Made by a program: the position numbers and the translations under genes | Notes under the pieces: model-generated | Databases searched by the model: none | Told to the model about the DNA's origin: nothing | What the model saw: the letters and a program-made list of their open reading frames with translations, nothing else | DNA from: Streptomyces sp. NBC_00193 | GTDB lineage: Bacteria; Actinomycetota; Actinomycetes; Streptomycetales; Streptomycetaceae | Direction: 5' to 3' | Length of the DNA: 64,000 nucleotides | Assembly: GCF_026342735.1 (NCBI RefSeq) | Contig: NZ_JAPEMM010000001.1 | Span: 930,001 to 994,000 of the forward strand | In this document: positions 1 through 9,161 of the stretch, piece by piece | Layout of the letters: each line of letters begins with the position of its first letter | How positions within the stretch are numbered: position 1 is the first letter of the stretch

Positions 1-577
1 CGCCCCGCGCGTCGATCTCGGGCTGGTCACCGACGTAGACCACTTCCCCGGGCTCCAGCCCCATCTCGGCGCACGCGGCGAGGAAGGCGCCGGCCTCGGG
101 CTTGCTGACGCCCAGCTCCACGGCGCACACCAGGACCTCGAAGCGGTCGCGCAGGCCGAGGTGGCGCAGCTTGGGGTCCTGGTTGGCCACGGAGGAGTTG
201 GAGAGCACCCCGTGGCGGTAGTCGCCCGCCAGGGCGTCCAGGACGGGCACCACGTCGGGGAACAGCTCCCAGGCGGCCCTGTAGTGCTCCACGTACCGCT
301 CGAACCAGTCGTCGGCCTGTGCGTCGGTCATGGCGGGCCGTCCGAGGAACTCCCGCACCCGGTCCCGGCGCTGCCCCTGGAAGGTGCCCTCACCGGCCGC
401 GAACCGCTCCCAGTGCCGGTCGGTGATCCGCCGCCACAGCGCGAGCGCCTCGGCCGGAGCCCCGTACCGCTCCGCGAGCCCCTCGGCGACCAGGTGCGCC
501 GCGAGCCCGGCCCGGTCGGCCCCGGTGTAGTCGAAAAGGGTGTCGTCGATGTCCCACAGCACCGCACGGATCGCCAT
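1..577 (-). CDS. HAD-superfamily hydrolase (3' end cut by window)
   Basis: Reads leftward from ATG at 577 and runs off the window, so about 192 N-terminal residues are visible. The start MAIRAVLWDIDDTLFDYTG carries HAD motif I (DxDxT; nucleophile and acid Asp), followed by an alpha-helical cap. Motif II is seen as SNSS, the motif III lysine in SKPEAG, and the start of motif IV in YVGDQPEID, so the catalytic set is intact. The family hydrolyses small phosphorylated metabolites or haloacids in the cytoplasm; the substrate cannot be named. It lies 80 bases downstream of gltX on the same strand, but a strong hairpin separates them, so it probably has its own promoter or is read at a reduced level. 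Confidence 0.85.
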   Translation of the reverse strand, partial: MAIRAVLWDIDDTLFDYTGADRAGLAAHLVAEGLAERYGAPAEALALWRRITDRHWERFAAGEGTFQGQRRDRVREFLGRPAMTDAQADDWFERYVEHYRAAWELFPDVVPVLDALAGDYRHGVLSNSSVANQDPKLRHLGLRDRFEVLVCAVELGVSKPEAGAFLAACAEMGLEPGEVVYVGDQPEIDARG

Positions 578-599
578 ACGGCCGACCCTACGCGGAACG

Positions 600-641
600 C
601 CCCGGGGGCGGCAGCCCTTTGCAGAGCTGCCGCCCCCGGGG
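600..641 (-). terminator. Hairpin terminator after gltX
   Basis: A perfect 16-bp stem (600-615 with 626-641) closes a 10-base loop, starting 17 bases beyond the gltX stop. No long U tract follows on the minus strand, as is common for Streptomyces terminators. Confidence 0.75.
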
Positions 642-657
642 GACGTACGGACGGTTC

Positions 658-2136
658 TCAGGCGGCTTCGAGCTTCGCCAGGGTCGCGTCGATGCGGGCC
701 AGGGAACGGTCCTTGCCCAGGATTTCGAGGGACTCGAAGAGCGGGAGGCCGATCGTGCGGCCGGTGACCGCGACGCGGACCGGGGCCTGTGCCTTGCCGA
801 GCTTGAGGCCGTGGGCCTCGCCGGCGGTCAGGACGGCCTGCTTGAGGGACTCGGGGTCCGACCAGTCGGCGGCGGCCAGGTTCTCGCGGGCCGTGGTGAG
901 CAGGGCCGCGGGCTCGCCCTTCATCGCCTTGTCCCACGAGGCCTGGTCCAGGGCCGGCTCCTTCAGGAACAGGAAGTCGACGTTGGCCGTGATGTCCGAG
1001 AGGACCGTGAGGCGGGTCTGGGCGTACGGCGCGATGCGCTCCCAGGCGGCGGTGTCGAAGTCCTCGGGCGCCCAGTTGGCGTGCGGGGCCTGGAGCCACG
1101 GGGCGCAGCGGTCCGCGAAGACCTTCGGGTCGAGCAGCCGGATGTGGTCGGCGTTGATCGACTCGGCCTTCTTGAGGTCGAAGCGCGCCGGGTTGGCGTT
1201 GACGTCCGGGATGTCGAACTTCTCCACCATCTCCTCGATCGAGAAGATGTCCTGGTCCTTGGAGAAGGACCAGCCGAGGAGCGAGAGGTAGTTCAGCAGG
1301 CCCTCGGGGAGGAAGCCGCGCTCGCGGTACAGGTTGAGCGAGGCCTCCGGGTCGCGCTTGGAGAGCTTCTTGTTGCCCTCGCCCATCACGTACGGCAGGT
1401 GGCCGAAGGCCGGCACCGCCTTGGCGATGCCGAGCTCGATCAGGGCCCCGTAGAGCGCGATCTGGCGGGGGGTGGAGGACAGCAGGTCCTCGCCGCGCAG
1501 GACGTGGGTGATCTCCATCAGCGCGTCGTCGACCGGGTTGACGAGCGTGTAGAGCGGGGCGCCGTTGGCCCGGACGATGCCGAAGTCCGGCACGTTGTCG
1601 GGGGTGAAGGTCAGCTCGCCGCGGACCAGGTCCGTGAAGGTGATCGGCTCGTCGGGCATCCGGAAGCGGACGATCGAGGTGCGGCCCTCGGCCTCGTACG
1701 CGGCCTTCTGCTCGTCCGAGAGCTCGCGGCAGGTGCCGTCGTAGCCGGAGGGCTTGCCGGCGGCGCGGGCGGCGTCGCGGCGGGCGTCCAGCTCCTCGGT
1801 GGTGCAGTAGCAGTGGTAGGCGTAGCCGCCGTCCTGGAGCTTCTGCGCGACGTCCTTGTAGATGTCCATGCGCTCGGACTGGCGGTACGGGGCGTGCGGG
1901 CCGCCGACCTCGGGACCCTCGTCCCAGGTGAAGCCGAGCCAGCGCAGCGAGTCGAGCAGCTGGCCGTAGGACTCCTCGGAGTCGCGGGCCGCGTCGGTGT
2001 CCTCGATGCGGAAGACGAACGTACCGCCGTGGTGGCGGGCGAACGCCCAGTTGAAGAGGGCCGTGCGGACCAGACCCACGTGGGGGTTGCCGGTCGGGGA
2101 CGGACAGAAACGTACGCGGGGGGTCGCGTTAGCCAC
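658..2136 (-). CDS. gltX: Glutamyl-tRNA synthetase
   Basis: Charges tRNA-Glu (and possibly tRNA-Gln for the amidotransferase route) with glutamate in the cytoplasm. The 492-residue length fits discriminating or non-discriminating bacterial GluRS. The HIGH-type signature appears near the N terminus as [11 protein letters not shown] and the KMSKS-type loop as KKLSKRD at about residue 248; the C-terminal half is the helical anticodon-binding domain. The GTG start at 2136 gives an 8-base overlap with the stop of the upstream fumarylacetoacetate-hydrolase-family gene, so the two are translationally coupled. The reading frame on the opposite strand (619-2142) is a high-GC shadow. Identification is secure. 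Confidence 0.97.
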   Translation of the reverse strand: MANATPRVRFCPSPTGNPHVGLVRTALFNWAFARHHGGTFVFRIEDTDAARDSEESYGQLLDSLRWLGFTWDEGPEVGGPHAPYRQSERMDIYKDVAQKLQDGGYAYHCYCTTEELDARRDAARAAGKPSGYDGTCRELSDEQKAAYEAEGRTSIVRFRMPDEPITFTDLVRGELTFTPDNVPDFGIVRANGAPLYTLVNPVDDALMEITHVLRGEDLLSSTPRQIALYGALIELGIAKAVPAFGHLPYVMGEGNKKLSKRDPEASLNLYRERGFLPEGLLNYLSLLGWSFSKDQDIFSIEEMVEKFDIPDVNANPARFDLKKAESINADHIRLLDPKVFADRCAPWLQAPHANWAPEDFDTAAWERIAPYAQTRLTVLSDITANVDFLFLKEPALDQASWDKAMKGEPAALLTTARENLAAADWSDPESLKQAVLTAGEAHGLKLGKAQAPVRVAVTGRTIGLPLFESLEILGKDRSLARIDATLAKLEAA

Positions 2137-2917
2137 GCTTGATCACCTTGTTGGTGAGAGTGCCGATGCCTTCGATGGTGACGGCGACCTCGTCGCCGAC
2201 GTTCAGGGGGCCGACTCCGGCCGGGGTCCCCGTGAGGATGACGTCGCCCGGGAGCAGCGTCATGGCCTCGGTGATGTGCACGATGAGGTCCTCGATGGAG
2301 CGGACCATCTGGCTGGTGCGGCCGAGCTGGCGCTGTTCGCCGTTGACGGTGCACTGGATGGTCAGGTCGCTCGGGTCCAGATCGGTCTCGATCCACGGGC
2401 CGAGGGGGCAGGAGCTGTCGAAGCCCTTGGCGCGGGCCCACTGCTGCTCGCGCTGCTGGACGTCGCGCGCGGTGACGTCGTTGGCGCAGGTGTAGCCGAA
2501 GATGACGTCCTTGACGCGCTCGCGCGGGACCTCGCGGCACATGCGGCCGATGACCACGGCGAGCTCCGCCTCGTGGTGGAGGTCCTGGGAGAAGGACGGG
2601 TACGCGATCGGGTCGCCCGAGCCGACCACCGAGGTGGAGGGCTTGAAGAAGGTGATGGGGGCGTCCGGGACCTCGTTGCCGAGCTCCGCCGCGTGCTCCG
2701 CGTAGTTGCGGCCGATGGCCACGACCTTGTTCGGGAGCACGGGCGGCAGCAGCCGGACCTTGTTCAGCGGGACCTTCGTGCCCGAGAGCTCGAAGTCCGC
2801 GAACGGGATGCCCTTGATGATGTCGAGGACGAGCTCACCTTCGGCGCCGGGGGCAGTGCTGCCCTCGACCGCGCCGAACGCGACATTGCCGTCGATGGAG
2901 AACCTGGCGATGCGCAC
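2129..2917 (-). CDS. Fumarylacetoacetate hydrolase family protein
   Basis: A 262-residue cytoplasmic enzyme of the FAH / HpcE C-terminal superfamily. A short N-terminal domain ([11 protein letters not shown]) precedes the catalytic fold starting near residue 65 ([14 protein letters not shown]). Metal-binding acidic residues typical of the family are seen in [11 protein letters not shown], and the [12 protein letters not shown] and [10 protein letters not shown] signatures follow. Members hydrolyse or decarboxylate 2-oxo acids such as acylpyruvates or 2-hydroxyhepta-2,4-dienedioate; the substrate is not deducible here. GTG at 2917 is the start. It is the first gene of a two-gene unit with gltX, a pairing that I recall as common in Streptomyces. 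It could be an acylpyruvase or oxaloacetate tautomerase. Confidence 0.9.
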   Translation of the reverse strand: MRIARFSIDGNVAFGAVEGSTAPGAEGELVLDIIKGIPFADFELSGTKVPLNKVRLLPPVLPNKVVAIGRNYAEHAAELGNEVPDAPITFFKPSTSVVGSGDPIAYPSFSQDLHHEAELAVVIGRMCREVPRERVKDVIFGYTCANDVTARDVQQREQQWARAKGFDSSCPLGPWIETDLDPSDLTIQCTVNGEQRQLGRTSQMVRSIEDLIVHITEAMTLLPGDVILTGTPAGVGPLNVGDEVAVTIEGIGTLTNKVIKRG

Positions 2918-2949
2918 GTGTTGCGTCTGCCCCTCTGTATTTCCGCTGG

Positions 2950-2969
2950 CTGGAGTCTGCGGACTCCAG
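2950..2969. other. Small perfect hairpin between peptide gene and FAH gene
   Basis: Arms CTGGAGTC and GACTCCAG enclose a TGCG loop. It sits 32 bases upstream of the FAH-family start and 65 bases beyond the stop of the 60-residue peptide gene. It may be a weak terminator or part of the 5' leader; no U tract is present. Confidence 0.4.
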
Positions 2970-3034
2970 GCTAACGCGGTGGGGGCCGACGCCTCGCGCG
3001 GCTTTCGCCGGACACTCCCGTGACCGGGCCCCTC

Positions 3035-3217
3035 TTACTGGGCGGCGGCGACCGGTGCATCCATGAGGACGGTGCGGCGCGGGTTCGCGGTCTGGCCCGG
3101 CAGCTCGACGGTGTGCTCCGGGACCGGCGCGGTCTGCAGCTCCTCGGCGTCCTTGAGGTGCGCGAGGGTGGTGCGGCGCGGGTTGGCTATGTTGCGGAAC
3201 ATCATCGTCGTCTTCAT
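3035..3217 (-). CDS. Small 60-residue protein with duplicated NPRRT motif
   Basis: ATG at 3217 gives a 60-residue product beginning MKTTMMFRNIANPRRTTL and ending NPRRTVLMDAPVAAAQ. The segment ANPRRT occurs twice, about 30 residues apart, separated by an acidic stretch containing LKDAEELQ. There is no signal peptide or membrane segment. An alternative ATG lies four codons in (3205). A weak GAGG lies about 13 bases before the ATG. I do not recognise a named family. Coding is inferred from the Streptomyces-like codon use, the internal duplication and the position upstream of FAH-gltX on the same strand. It could be a regulatory peptide or a precursor, but nothing in the sequence proves that. Confidence 0.55.
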   Translation of the reverse strand: MKTTMMFRNIANPRRTTLAHLKDAEELQTAPVPEHTVELPGQTANPRRTVLMDAPVAAAQ

Positions 3218-3819
3218 CGGAGTGCGAAGCCCTCGGCTCACTAGGTCGGATGGTGGCGGCGGGTGCCGCCGGGATGCCTTCGGAGTGCCGCTTGTCGCTC
3301 GCGGCAAGCCTGTAAAGCTCAAGGCTAAACATCTGAATCCCCCGCCGAACCGGGAAGTAATGGCCACAGCTGTGTGAGTTTGCTCACCAGTGACCAGGCA
3401 TTACGGGCATAACGGACAGTCAATTCCGCACCACAAAGCGGACATTGCGCCACTGAATGCGTCATTCCGCTCCCGATCATCGCGACTGGGACAGCTTGCC
3501 AGGCGCGGGGTTTGGGCGGCGTAAGTCCGATTCCATATGAATTGGCACGCACGTCGGGTAGCGCATGCGTCACCGGACGTGACCGACTGTCCAGGCAGGG
3601 GCTCGCACCTTGTTGGAGATCCGCCTCTGTGCTGGAATTCGCGGGACCGCCGCGGGAATCAGCCGGCGCGCAGGTGGCGCGACACAGCGCCGAGCGCGGC
3701 GGCAACGGAGAGGGAGACGCGCCGGTCACCGACGACCACCATGGGGCGCATTGCCCCACGACTCGACACCGTCCCACCGGTCGCCCGGCGGGACGCCTGG
3801 TCCAGAGGTTGCGACGCTA
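3218..3819. other. Long divergent intergenic region upstream of cvnA1
   Basis: About 600 bases without a convincing gene. GC is lower than in the flanks around 3350-3560, as expected for promoters serving the 60-residue gene leftward and conservon 1 rightward. No clear -35/-10 pair can be assigned. A short minus-strand frame with a CPLCG motif (3325-3465) was considered and not accepted. Confidence 0.6.
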
Positions 3820-6800
3820 GTGCAGGGACGATTCAAGAGGGATGACAAGGGGTCTCCCCAGGCCCGTCAGGGCCGTGGGGACGCCGCGCCGGAGCAGGAC
3901 CCGCGCGGCGGGACCGACCGTGGCTCCTCGCCCCAGCACGCCCAGAACCGCGGGCCGGCTGTCGAGAGCGGGGGCCCCGACGGCTCCGCCGCGGTGAAGC
4001 CGAAGGGCCGCGCCAAGCCCAAGGGCGGCTCCAAGGCCGACGACGAGTCGGGCAGCCGCGACGTCGCGATACCCCAGACCCCCCGTGGGTCCGGTTCCCG
4101 TCTGGCCATGCAGAACTGGCGCATCAGCACGCGACTGGTGTCGCTGCTGACCCTGCCGGTCGTCGCCGCCACCACCCTCGGTGGCTTCCGCATCAACGAC
4201 TCGCTCAACGACATCGCGCAGCTGGAACACATGCAGCTGCTGACGACGATGACGCGTCAGGCCACCAACCTGGCCGCCATGCTCCAGGCCGAGCGCGACA
4301 ACTCCGCCGGTCCGCTGTCCGTCGACAAGTCGGGCAAGCCGAGCACCCTGGTCCAGGGCGTCCGCGACTCGACCGACTCCGCCGTCCGCGCCTTCGCCGC
4401 CGCGACCGACAAGGTCGACGTCGCGGAGGGCAACGACGAGACGCTCCGGTCGATCCGCAACAACATCCTGCAGATCGCACACGGGCTCAACAACCTCGAA
4501 GAGATCCGCAAGAACGCGTACCAGAACGGTGCCCAGCAGACCGTCACCGAGTACAACGCGCTGGTCGTCTCGCTGCTCTCGCTCTCGCAGGACATGGCCC
4601 AGGCCACCTCGAACCCCGAGATGATCAAGCGCACCCGCGCGCTGGCCGCGTTCTCCTCCGCCAAGGAGTACGCCTCGATCCAGCGCGCGATCATCGCGGC
4701 CGCGCTCCCCGCGGACCCCGCGCTGGCCGGCAACCTCACCGAGAACGACCGTCTCTACGCCCGCTCCGCCCAGAGCAGCGAGGAGCAGGCGCGCAAGACC
4801 TTCGAGCTCGTCTACCAGGGCAAGCCCGAGGAGCTCCTCGCGGCGCTCGGCGACGGCAACCAGGAAATCGCCACCGCCGACCACTACGCCCGCCGCGTCC
4901 TGGGCAACAAGGACCAGTTCGCCAAGGAGAAGAACCGGTCCTGGATGGACTGGTACGACGCGGACGACACCAAGCTCCAGGCCATGAAGGTCATCGAGCT
5001 CACCCTGCTCGAGGACATGGAGCAGAAGGCCCGCGAACTCAAGAACGAGTCGCAGCGCGACGCCCTCATCAACGGTGCGCTGATCCTCCTCGTCCTCGGT
5101 GTCTCCCTCGTCGGCGCCTTCGTCATGGCCCGCTCGATGATCCGCTCGCTGCGCCGCCTCCAGGACACCGCGACCCGCGTCGCCCAGGACCGGCTGCCCG
5201 AGCTCGTCAAGCAGCTGTCGGAGTCCGACCCGCAGGACGTGGACACGACGGTGGAGTCCGTCGGTCTGCACACCCGCGACGAGATCGGCCAGGTGGCCGC
5301 GGCCTTCGACGACGTGCACCGCGAGGCCGTCCGCCTCGCCGCCGAGCAGGCCCTCCTGCGAGGCAACGTCAACGCGATGTTCACCAACCTCTCGCGCCGT
5401 TCGCAGGGCCTCATCCAGCGCCAGCTCTCGCTCATCTCCGAGCTGGAGTCGCGCGAGGCCGACCCGGACCAGCTGTCCTCGCTCTTCAAGCTCGACCACC
5501 TCGCGACCCGCATGCGCCGTAACGGCGAAAACCTCCTCGTCCTCGCGGGCGAGGAGCCGGGCCGCCGGTGGACCCGCCCCGTCCCGCTCGTCGACGTGCT
5601 CCGCGCCGCCGCGTCCGAGGTGGAGCAGTACGAGCGCATCGAACTCTCGTCGGTGCCCGGCACCGACGTGGCCGGCCGCGTCGTCAACGACCTCGTGCAC
5701 CTGCTCGCCGAGCTGCTGGAGAACGCCACCTCGTTCTCCTCCCCGCAGACCAAGGTCAAGGTCACCGGTCACGCGCTGCCCGACGGCCGCGTGCTCGTCG
5801 AGATCCACGACACCGGTATCGGCCTCTCCCCCGAGGACCTCGCCGCGATCAACGAGCGGCTCGCTTCGCCGCCCACCGTGGACGTCTCCGTCTCCCGCCG
5901 CATGGGTCTGTTCGTGGTCGGCCGCCTGTCCCTGCGACACGGCATCCGCATCCAGCTCCGTCCCTCCGACTCGGGCGGTACGACGGCCCTCGTCATGCTC
6001 CCGGTGGACGTCGCCCAGGGCGGCAAGAAGCCGGCTCCGATGCCCGGCCAGGGCGGTCCGGGCGGCCAGGGTGCTCCCGGCGCCCCCGGTCAGGGCGGTC
6101 CCGGCGCGCAGGCGCAGGGCTCGATCCCCGGTCCCGGCGCGCGTCCCCCCGTTGGCGCCGCCCCGCAGCGCGGCCAGGTGTCCGCAGGCAACCAGCGCGC
6201 GGCCCTGCCGGGCCGCGACGGCGGCCCCGGCGGCCAGCCCCAGGGCCCCGGCCCGCAGGGCGGACGGCCGCAGCAGCAGGGTCCCGGCGGCCAGACGCAG
6301 AGCGCCTTCGGTTCGGGTGCTCCGCTGCCGGGCCGCGGCCCGGTCTCGGGTCCCGGCGGCCCGGGCGGCTTCGGCGGTCCGCAGGCCCGTCCGGTCGGTG
6401 CCCCCACGGCGTCCGGTCCCGGCGGCTTCCCGCAGGGCAACGGCTTCGAGCGCCCGCAGCAGCCCCAGCAGGCGCAGCCCCAGCAATCGGCCCAGCAGCC
6501 GGCCCCGCAGCAGCAGGGTCAGCCGCAGGCCGGCGGCCCGGCGGGGCGCGGCCCCCGGCCGCAGCTTCCGCCGCGCGGTGGCGCACCCCGTCCGGAGCTC
6601 CCGGGCACGGGCGGCGGACCCGCAGCGATACCCCAGACCACCACGTGGGGCGCGGACCAGCGCGGGCACGACGTACCGCGCGGCCACGACGAGCTGTCGG
6701 GCCCCGGTTCCACGTCCGAGTTCCCCCGCCCCGACTTCAACGCCCCGGCCCCGCAGGCCGGCGGCCGCGACAACGGCACCACGGGCCAGTTCGCCCGCCC

Positions 6801-7593
6801 CGAGTTCGGTGACCCGGCCTCCACCGGTCAGTTCCCCCGCCAGGACTTCGGCGACCCGGCCTCCACGGGGCAGTTCGCCCGCCAGGACTTCCAGGCCCAG
6901 CGGCCCGGCGGCCCCGGTGTCGGCGGCTACGTCCAGCCCGGCCAGGCCCCGCAGCCCCAGGGCAACTACTCCCCCGTGCCGACCCCGCGCGCGGAGGCTC
7001 CGCGGCTGCCGCAGGCGTCCCGTCCGGAGGCGCTGCCCCCGGCCGGTCCGGGCGCCGGCGAGGCCCGCAGCCCGATCTTCGACACGCTGGAGTCGAACTG
7101 GTTCCGCCAGGAGGCGGGCCAGCCCCCGGCTCAGGCACCGGCGGTGCCCCAGCAGGCGCAGCAGTCCGCCCCGGCGGCTCCGGCTCCGGCCGCCCCGCAG
7201 CGCCCGCAGCAGCACCAGCTGCCGCAGCGCGGCCAGGAGCAGGCTCCGGCCGAGTCCGCTCAGACGGCCACCGGCGCCGTGCCGACCGTGAGCTGGCGCT
7301 CCTCGCCGAACGACGAGCTGATGCGGCAGGCCGAGCGCGTGCGCCAGCCCGCCGCCGGCGGCATCACCACGTCGGGTCTGCCCCGCCGGGTCCCGCGGGC
7401 GAACCTCGTGGCCGGCACCGCGCAGCAGCAGGCCGAAGCACAGGCCGGCCCCCAGGTTTCGCGGTCCCCGGACGATGTCCGCGGCCGTCTCACCAACCTC
7501 CGACGCGGTATCCAGCAGGGTCGGCAGGCCGGCACCACCGGCCCGGCCACCGGCAGTTACCACATCGACCCCACTTACCAGCAGGAGCGATAG
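3820..7593 (+). CDS. cvnA1: CvnA1: conservon sensor, histidine-kinase-like membrane protein
   Basis: First gene of conservon 1; GTG at 3820 follows AGAGG at 3804-3808 and gives 1257 residues. Order: a charged cytoplasmic N terminus (about 1-100), TM1 (about 105-124), an extracytoplasmic nitrate/nitrite-sensor-like helical domain (about 125-415), TM2 (about 415-437), HAMP, a helical region with the conserved LDHLATRMRRNGENLL block, and an HATPase_c domain with N-box LLAELLENATSFS and G-box GLFVVGRLS. A Pro/Gly/Gln-rich tail of roughly 500 residues follows. In characterised Streptomyces conservons CvnA works with CvnB, C and D at the membrane like a receptor-G-protein module. The tail contains short repeats (STGQF, DFGDPAS) and ends with a conserved block RSPDDVRGRLTNLRRG shared with CvnA2. 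No response regulator is adjacent. The symbol assumes synteny with S. coelicolor cvn1. Confidence 0.92.
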   Translation: MQGRFKRDDKGSPQARQGRGDAAPEQDPRGGTDRGSSPQHAQNRGPAVESGGPDGSAAVKPKGRAKPKGGSKADDESGSRDVAIPQTPRGSGSRLAMQNWRISTRLVSLLTLPVVAATTLGGFRINDSLNDIAQLEHMQLLTTMTRQATNLAAMLQAERDNSAGPLSVDKSGKPSTLVQGVRDSTDSAVRAFAAATDKVDVAEGNDETLRSIRNNILQIAHGLNNLEEIRKNAYQNGAQQTVTEYNALVVSLLSLSQDMAQATSNPEMIKRTRALAAFSSAKEYASIQRAIIAAALPADPALAGNLTENDRLYARSAQSSEEQARKTFELVYQGKPEELLAALGDGNQEIATADHYARRVLGNKDQFAKEKNRSWMDWYDADDTKLQAMKVIELTLLEDMEQKARELKNESQRDALINGALILLVLGVSLVGAFVMARSMIRSLRRLQDTATRVAQDRLPELVKQLSESDPQDVDTTVESVGLHTRDEIGQVAAAFDDVHREAVRLAAEQALLRGNVNAMFTNLSRRSQGLIQRQLSLISELESREADPDQLSSLFKLDHLATRMRRNGENLLVLAGEEPGRRWTRPVPLVDVLRAAASEVEQYERIELSSVPGTDVAGRVVNDLVHLLAELLENATSFSSPQTKVKVTGHALPDGRVLVEIHDTGIGLSPEDLAAINERLASPPTVDVSVSRRMGLFVVGRLSLRHGIRIQLRPSDSGGTTALVMLPVDVAQGGKKPAPMPGQGGPGGQGAPGAPGQGGPGAQAQGSIPGPGARPPVGAAPQRGQVSAGNQRAALPGRDGGPGGQPQGPGPQGGRPQQQGPGGQTQSAFGSGAPLPGRGPVSGPGGPGGFGGPQARPVGAPTASGPGGFPQGNGFERPQQPQQAQPQQSAQQPAPQQQGQPQAGGPAGRGPRPQLPPRGGAPRPELPGTGGGPAAIPQTTTWGADQRGHDVPRGHDELSGPGSTSEFPRPDFNAPAPQAGGRDNGTTGQFARPEFGDPASTGQFPRQDFGDPASTGQFARQDFQAQRPGGPGVGGYVQPGQAPQPQGNYSPVPTPRAEAPRLPQASRPEALPPAGPGAGEARSPIFDTLESNWFRQEAGQPPAQAPAVPQQAQQSAPAAPAPAAPQRPQQHQLPQRGQEQAPAESAQTATGAVPTVSWRSSPNDELMRQAERVRQPAAGGITTSGLPRRVPRANLVAGTAQQQAEAQAGPQVSRSPDDVRGRLTNLRRGIQQGRQAGTTGPATGSYHIDPTYQQER

Positions 7594-8016
7594 TTGAGTT
7601 CGATGAGCCAGGCGGCACAAAACCTGAACTGGTTGATCACGAACTTCGTGGACAACACCCCCGGTGTGTCCCACACCGTGGTGGTCTCCGCCGACGGCCT
7701 CCTTCTGGCGATGTCCGAAGGCTTCCCCCGCGACCGGGCCGACCAGCTCGCCGCGGTGGCCTCCGGGCTGACCTCCCTCACCGCGGGTGCGTCGCGCATC
7801 TTCGAGGGTGGCGCCGTCAACCAGACGGTGGTGGAGATGGACCGCGGGTTCCTCTTCCTCATGTCCGTCTCCGACGGATCCTCGCTGGCCGTACTGGCGC
7901 ACCCCGAGTGCGACATCGGCCTGGTGGGCTACGAGATGGCCCTCCTCGTGGACCGCGCCGGCAGCGTCCTCACCCCGGACCTGCGCGCGGAACTGCAGGG
8001 AAGCCTGCTCATCTGA
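7594..8016 (+). CDS. cvnB1: CvnB1: roadblock/LC7-domain protein
   Basis: Single-domain roadblock/LC7 protein of 140 residues (NWLITNFVDNTPGVSHTVVV onward). Such proteins bind and regulate small Ras-like GTPases (MglB-type), here presumably CvnD1. The TTG at 7594 lies 6 bases after AGGAG (7583-7587) and directly abuts the cvnA1 stop; an in-frame ATG at 7603 is the other option but lies 15 bases from the site. The protein differs from CvnB2 in only three positions: the third residue from the start and two near the C terminus. Encoded in the cvnA-B-C-D operon. Confidence 0.93.
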   Translation: MSSMSQAAQNLNWLITNFVDNTPGVSHTVVVSADGLLLAMSEGFPRDRADQLAAVASGLTSLTAGASRIFEGGAVNQTVVEMDRGFLFLMSVSDGSSLAVLAHPECDIGLVGYEMALLVDRAGSVLTPDLRAELQGSLLI

Positions 8017-8026
8017 CTGCCGCTCT

Positions 8027-8053
8027 CCCGGCCGGACGGTACTGCCGGCCGGG
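8027..8053 (+). other. Intercistronic hairpin between cvnB1 and cvnC1
   Basis: Arms CCCGGCCGG (8027-8035) and CCGGCCGGG (8045-8053) enclose 9 bases, starting 10 bases after the cvnB1 stop. No U tract. It may attenuate or stabilise the upstream mRNA. The second conservon lacks an equivalent in this place. Confidence 0.5.
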
Positions 8054-8167
8054 GGACCGGGGCCACGGCCCCGGAACCCAGTACCACCGCCAGGCCGTCA
8101 TACCGTCCCCCCACCGGCCGCCCCGTCAGACGGCACGCTGACCATTGCTGTCCAGCCCGGAGGATCA

Positions 8168-8560
8168 ATGACCCCGCCCCCCGCCTATTCCGATCAGTAC
8201 GGAGACTCGTACTCGGAAGGCGACCAGCCGCTGGTTCGTCCGTACGCGATGACCGGCGGCCGGACCCGACCGCGCTACCAGCTCGCCATCGAGGCCCTGG
8301 TCAGCACCACGGCCGATCCGATGCACCTGTCCGGGCTGCTCCCGGAGCACCAGCGCATCTGCACCCTCTGCCGTGAGGTCAAGTCGGTCGCGGAGGTCTC
8401 CGCGCTGCTGAACATGCCGCTCGGCGTCGCACGAATCCTCGTCGCCGACCTGGCGGAGGCCGGCATGGTGGCCATCCACCAGCCGGGCAATGGAGAGGCC
8501 GGCGGAACGCCGGATGTAACGCTGCTCGAGAGGGTTCTCAGTGGACTTCGCAAGCTCTAA
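8168..8560 (+). CDS. cvnC1: CvnC1: DUF742 protein
   Basis: A 130-residue DUF742 protein; ATG at 8168 follows GGAGG (8159-8163). After a short Pro/Tyr-rich start, the conserved part begins VRPYAMTGGRTRPRYQLAIE and ends in VTLLERVLSGLRKL. The region around CREVKSVAEVSALLNMPLG resembles a winged helix. The family occurs almost only in actinobacterial conservons; its biochemical role is unclear, though it is thought to belong to the CvnA-D membrane complex. Its last 20 bases overlap the start of cvnD1, so the two are translationally coupled. It lacks the long Gln/Pro-rich N-terminal extension of CvnC2. Confidence 0.92.
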   Translation: MTPPPAYSDQYGDSYSEGDQPLVRPYAMTGGRTRPRYQLAIEALVSTTADPMHLSGLLPEHQRICTLCREVKSVAEVSALLNMPLGVARILVADLAEAGMVAIHQPGNGEAGGTPDVTLLERVLSGLRKL

Positions 8561-9125
8561 CGGCGGAGCGGCTCCTCGCTCCACCACCTCCGCGAAGATC
8601 GTGGTGGCGGGTGGCTTCGGCGTGGGCAAGACCACGTTCGTGGGCGCCGTCTCCGAGATCAACCCGCTGCGCACCGAGGCCGTGATGACGTCCGCGAGCG
8701 CGGGCATCGACGACCTGACCCACACCGGGGACAAGACGACCACCACGGTCGCCATGGACTTCGGCCGCATCACCCTGGACCAGGACCTGATCCTGTACCT
8801 CTTCGGTACCCCGGGTCAGGACCGCTTCTGGTTCATGTGGGACGACCTCGTGCGCGGCGCGATCGGGGCGATCGTCCTGGTCGACACGCGTCGCCTGGCC
8901 GACTGCTTCCCGGCCGTGGACTACTTCGAGAACAGCGGCCTGCCGTTCGTCGTGGCCCTCAACGGCTTCGAGGGGCACCAGCCGTACACCCCGGAGGAAG
9001 TCCGCGAGGCCCTGCAGATCGGCCCGGACGCCCCCATCATCACCACCGACGCCCGCCACCGCGCGGACGCCAAGAGCGCGCTCATCACGCTCGTCGAGCA
9101 CGCACTGATGGCGCGGCTCAAGTAA
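8541..9125 (+). CDS. cvnD1: CvnD1: Ras-like conservon GTPase
   Basis: A 194-residue small GTPase of the ATP/GTP-binding conservon family. The P-loop is GGFGVGKT (about residues 22-29), the switch II region is FGTPGQDRFWFMWDDL, and the usual NKxD guanine-specificity motif is changed to NGFE. GTG at 8541 lies inside cvnC1. In studied conservons the CvnD protein cycles nucleotide under control of CvnB and signals from CvnA. It is nearly identical to CvnD2, with only five amino-acid replacements seen. A strong hairpin terminator follows. Confidence 0.94.
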   Translation: MDFASSNGGAAPRSTTSAKIVVAGGFGVGKTTFVGAVSEINPLRTEAVMTSASAGIDDLTHTGDKTTTTVAMDFGRITLDQDLILYLFGTPGQDRFWFMWDDLVRGAIGAIVLVDTRRLADCFPAVDYFENSGLPFVVALNGFEGHQPYTPEEVREALQIGPDAPIITTDARHRADAKSALITLVEHALMARLK

Positions 9126-9161
9126 GACTCCGCGCAACGAGGGCTTCACCGGCTGGTTTTA

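Noticed and set aside
619..2142. Long plus-strand frame opposite gltX
   Set aside because: Antisense shadow caused by high third-position GC; composition (Val/Gly/Arg/Asp-rich) and the secure gltX call exclude it.
3325..3465. Minus-strand 46-codon frame with a CPLCG motif and a TTA codon behind a GGGAG-like site
   Set aside because: Third codon positions are not GC-rich, unlike true genes here; it lies in the AT-richer promoter region of conservon 1. Conservation would be needed to revive it.
3817..7902. Very long minus-strand frame opposite conservon 1, and similar ones opposite conservon 2, the phospholipase C gene, the GGDEF gene and the LAL gene
   Set aside because: All are antisense shadows with no domain motifs.
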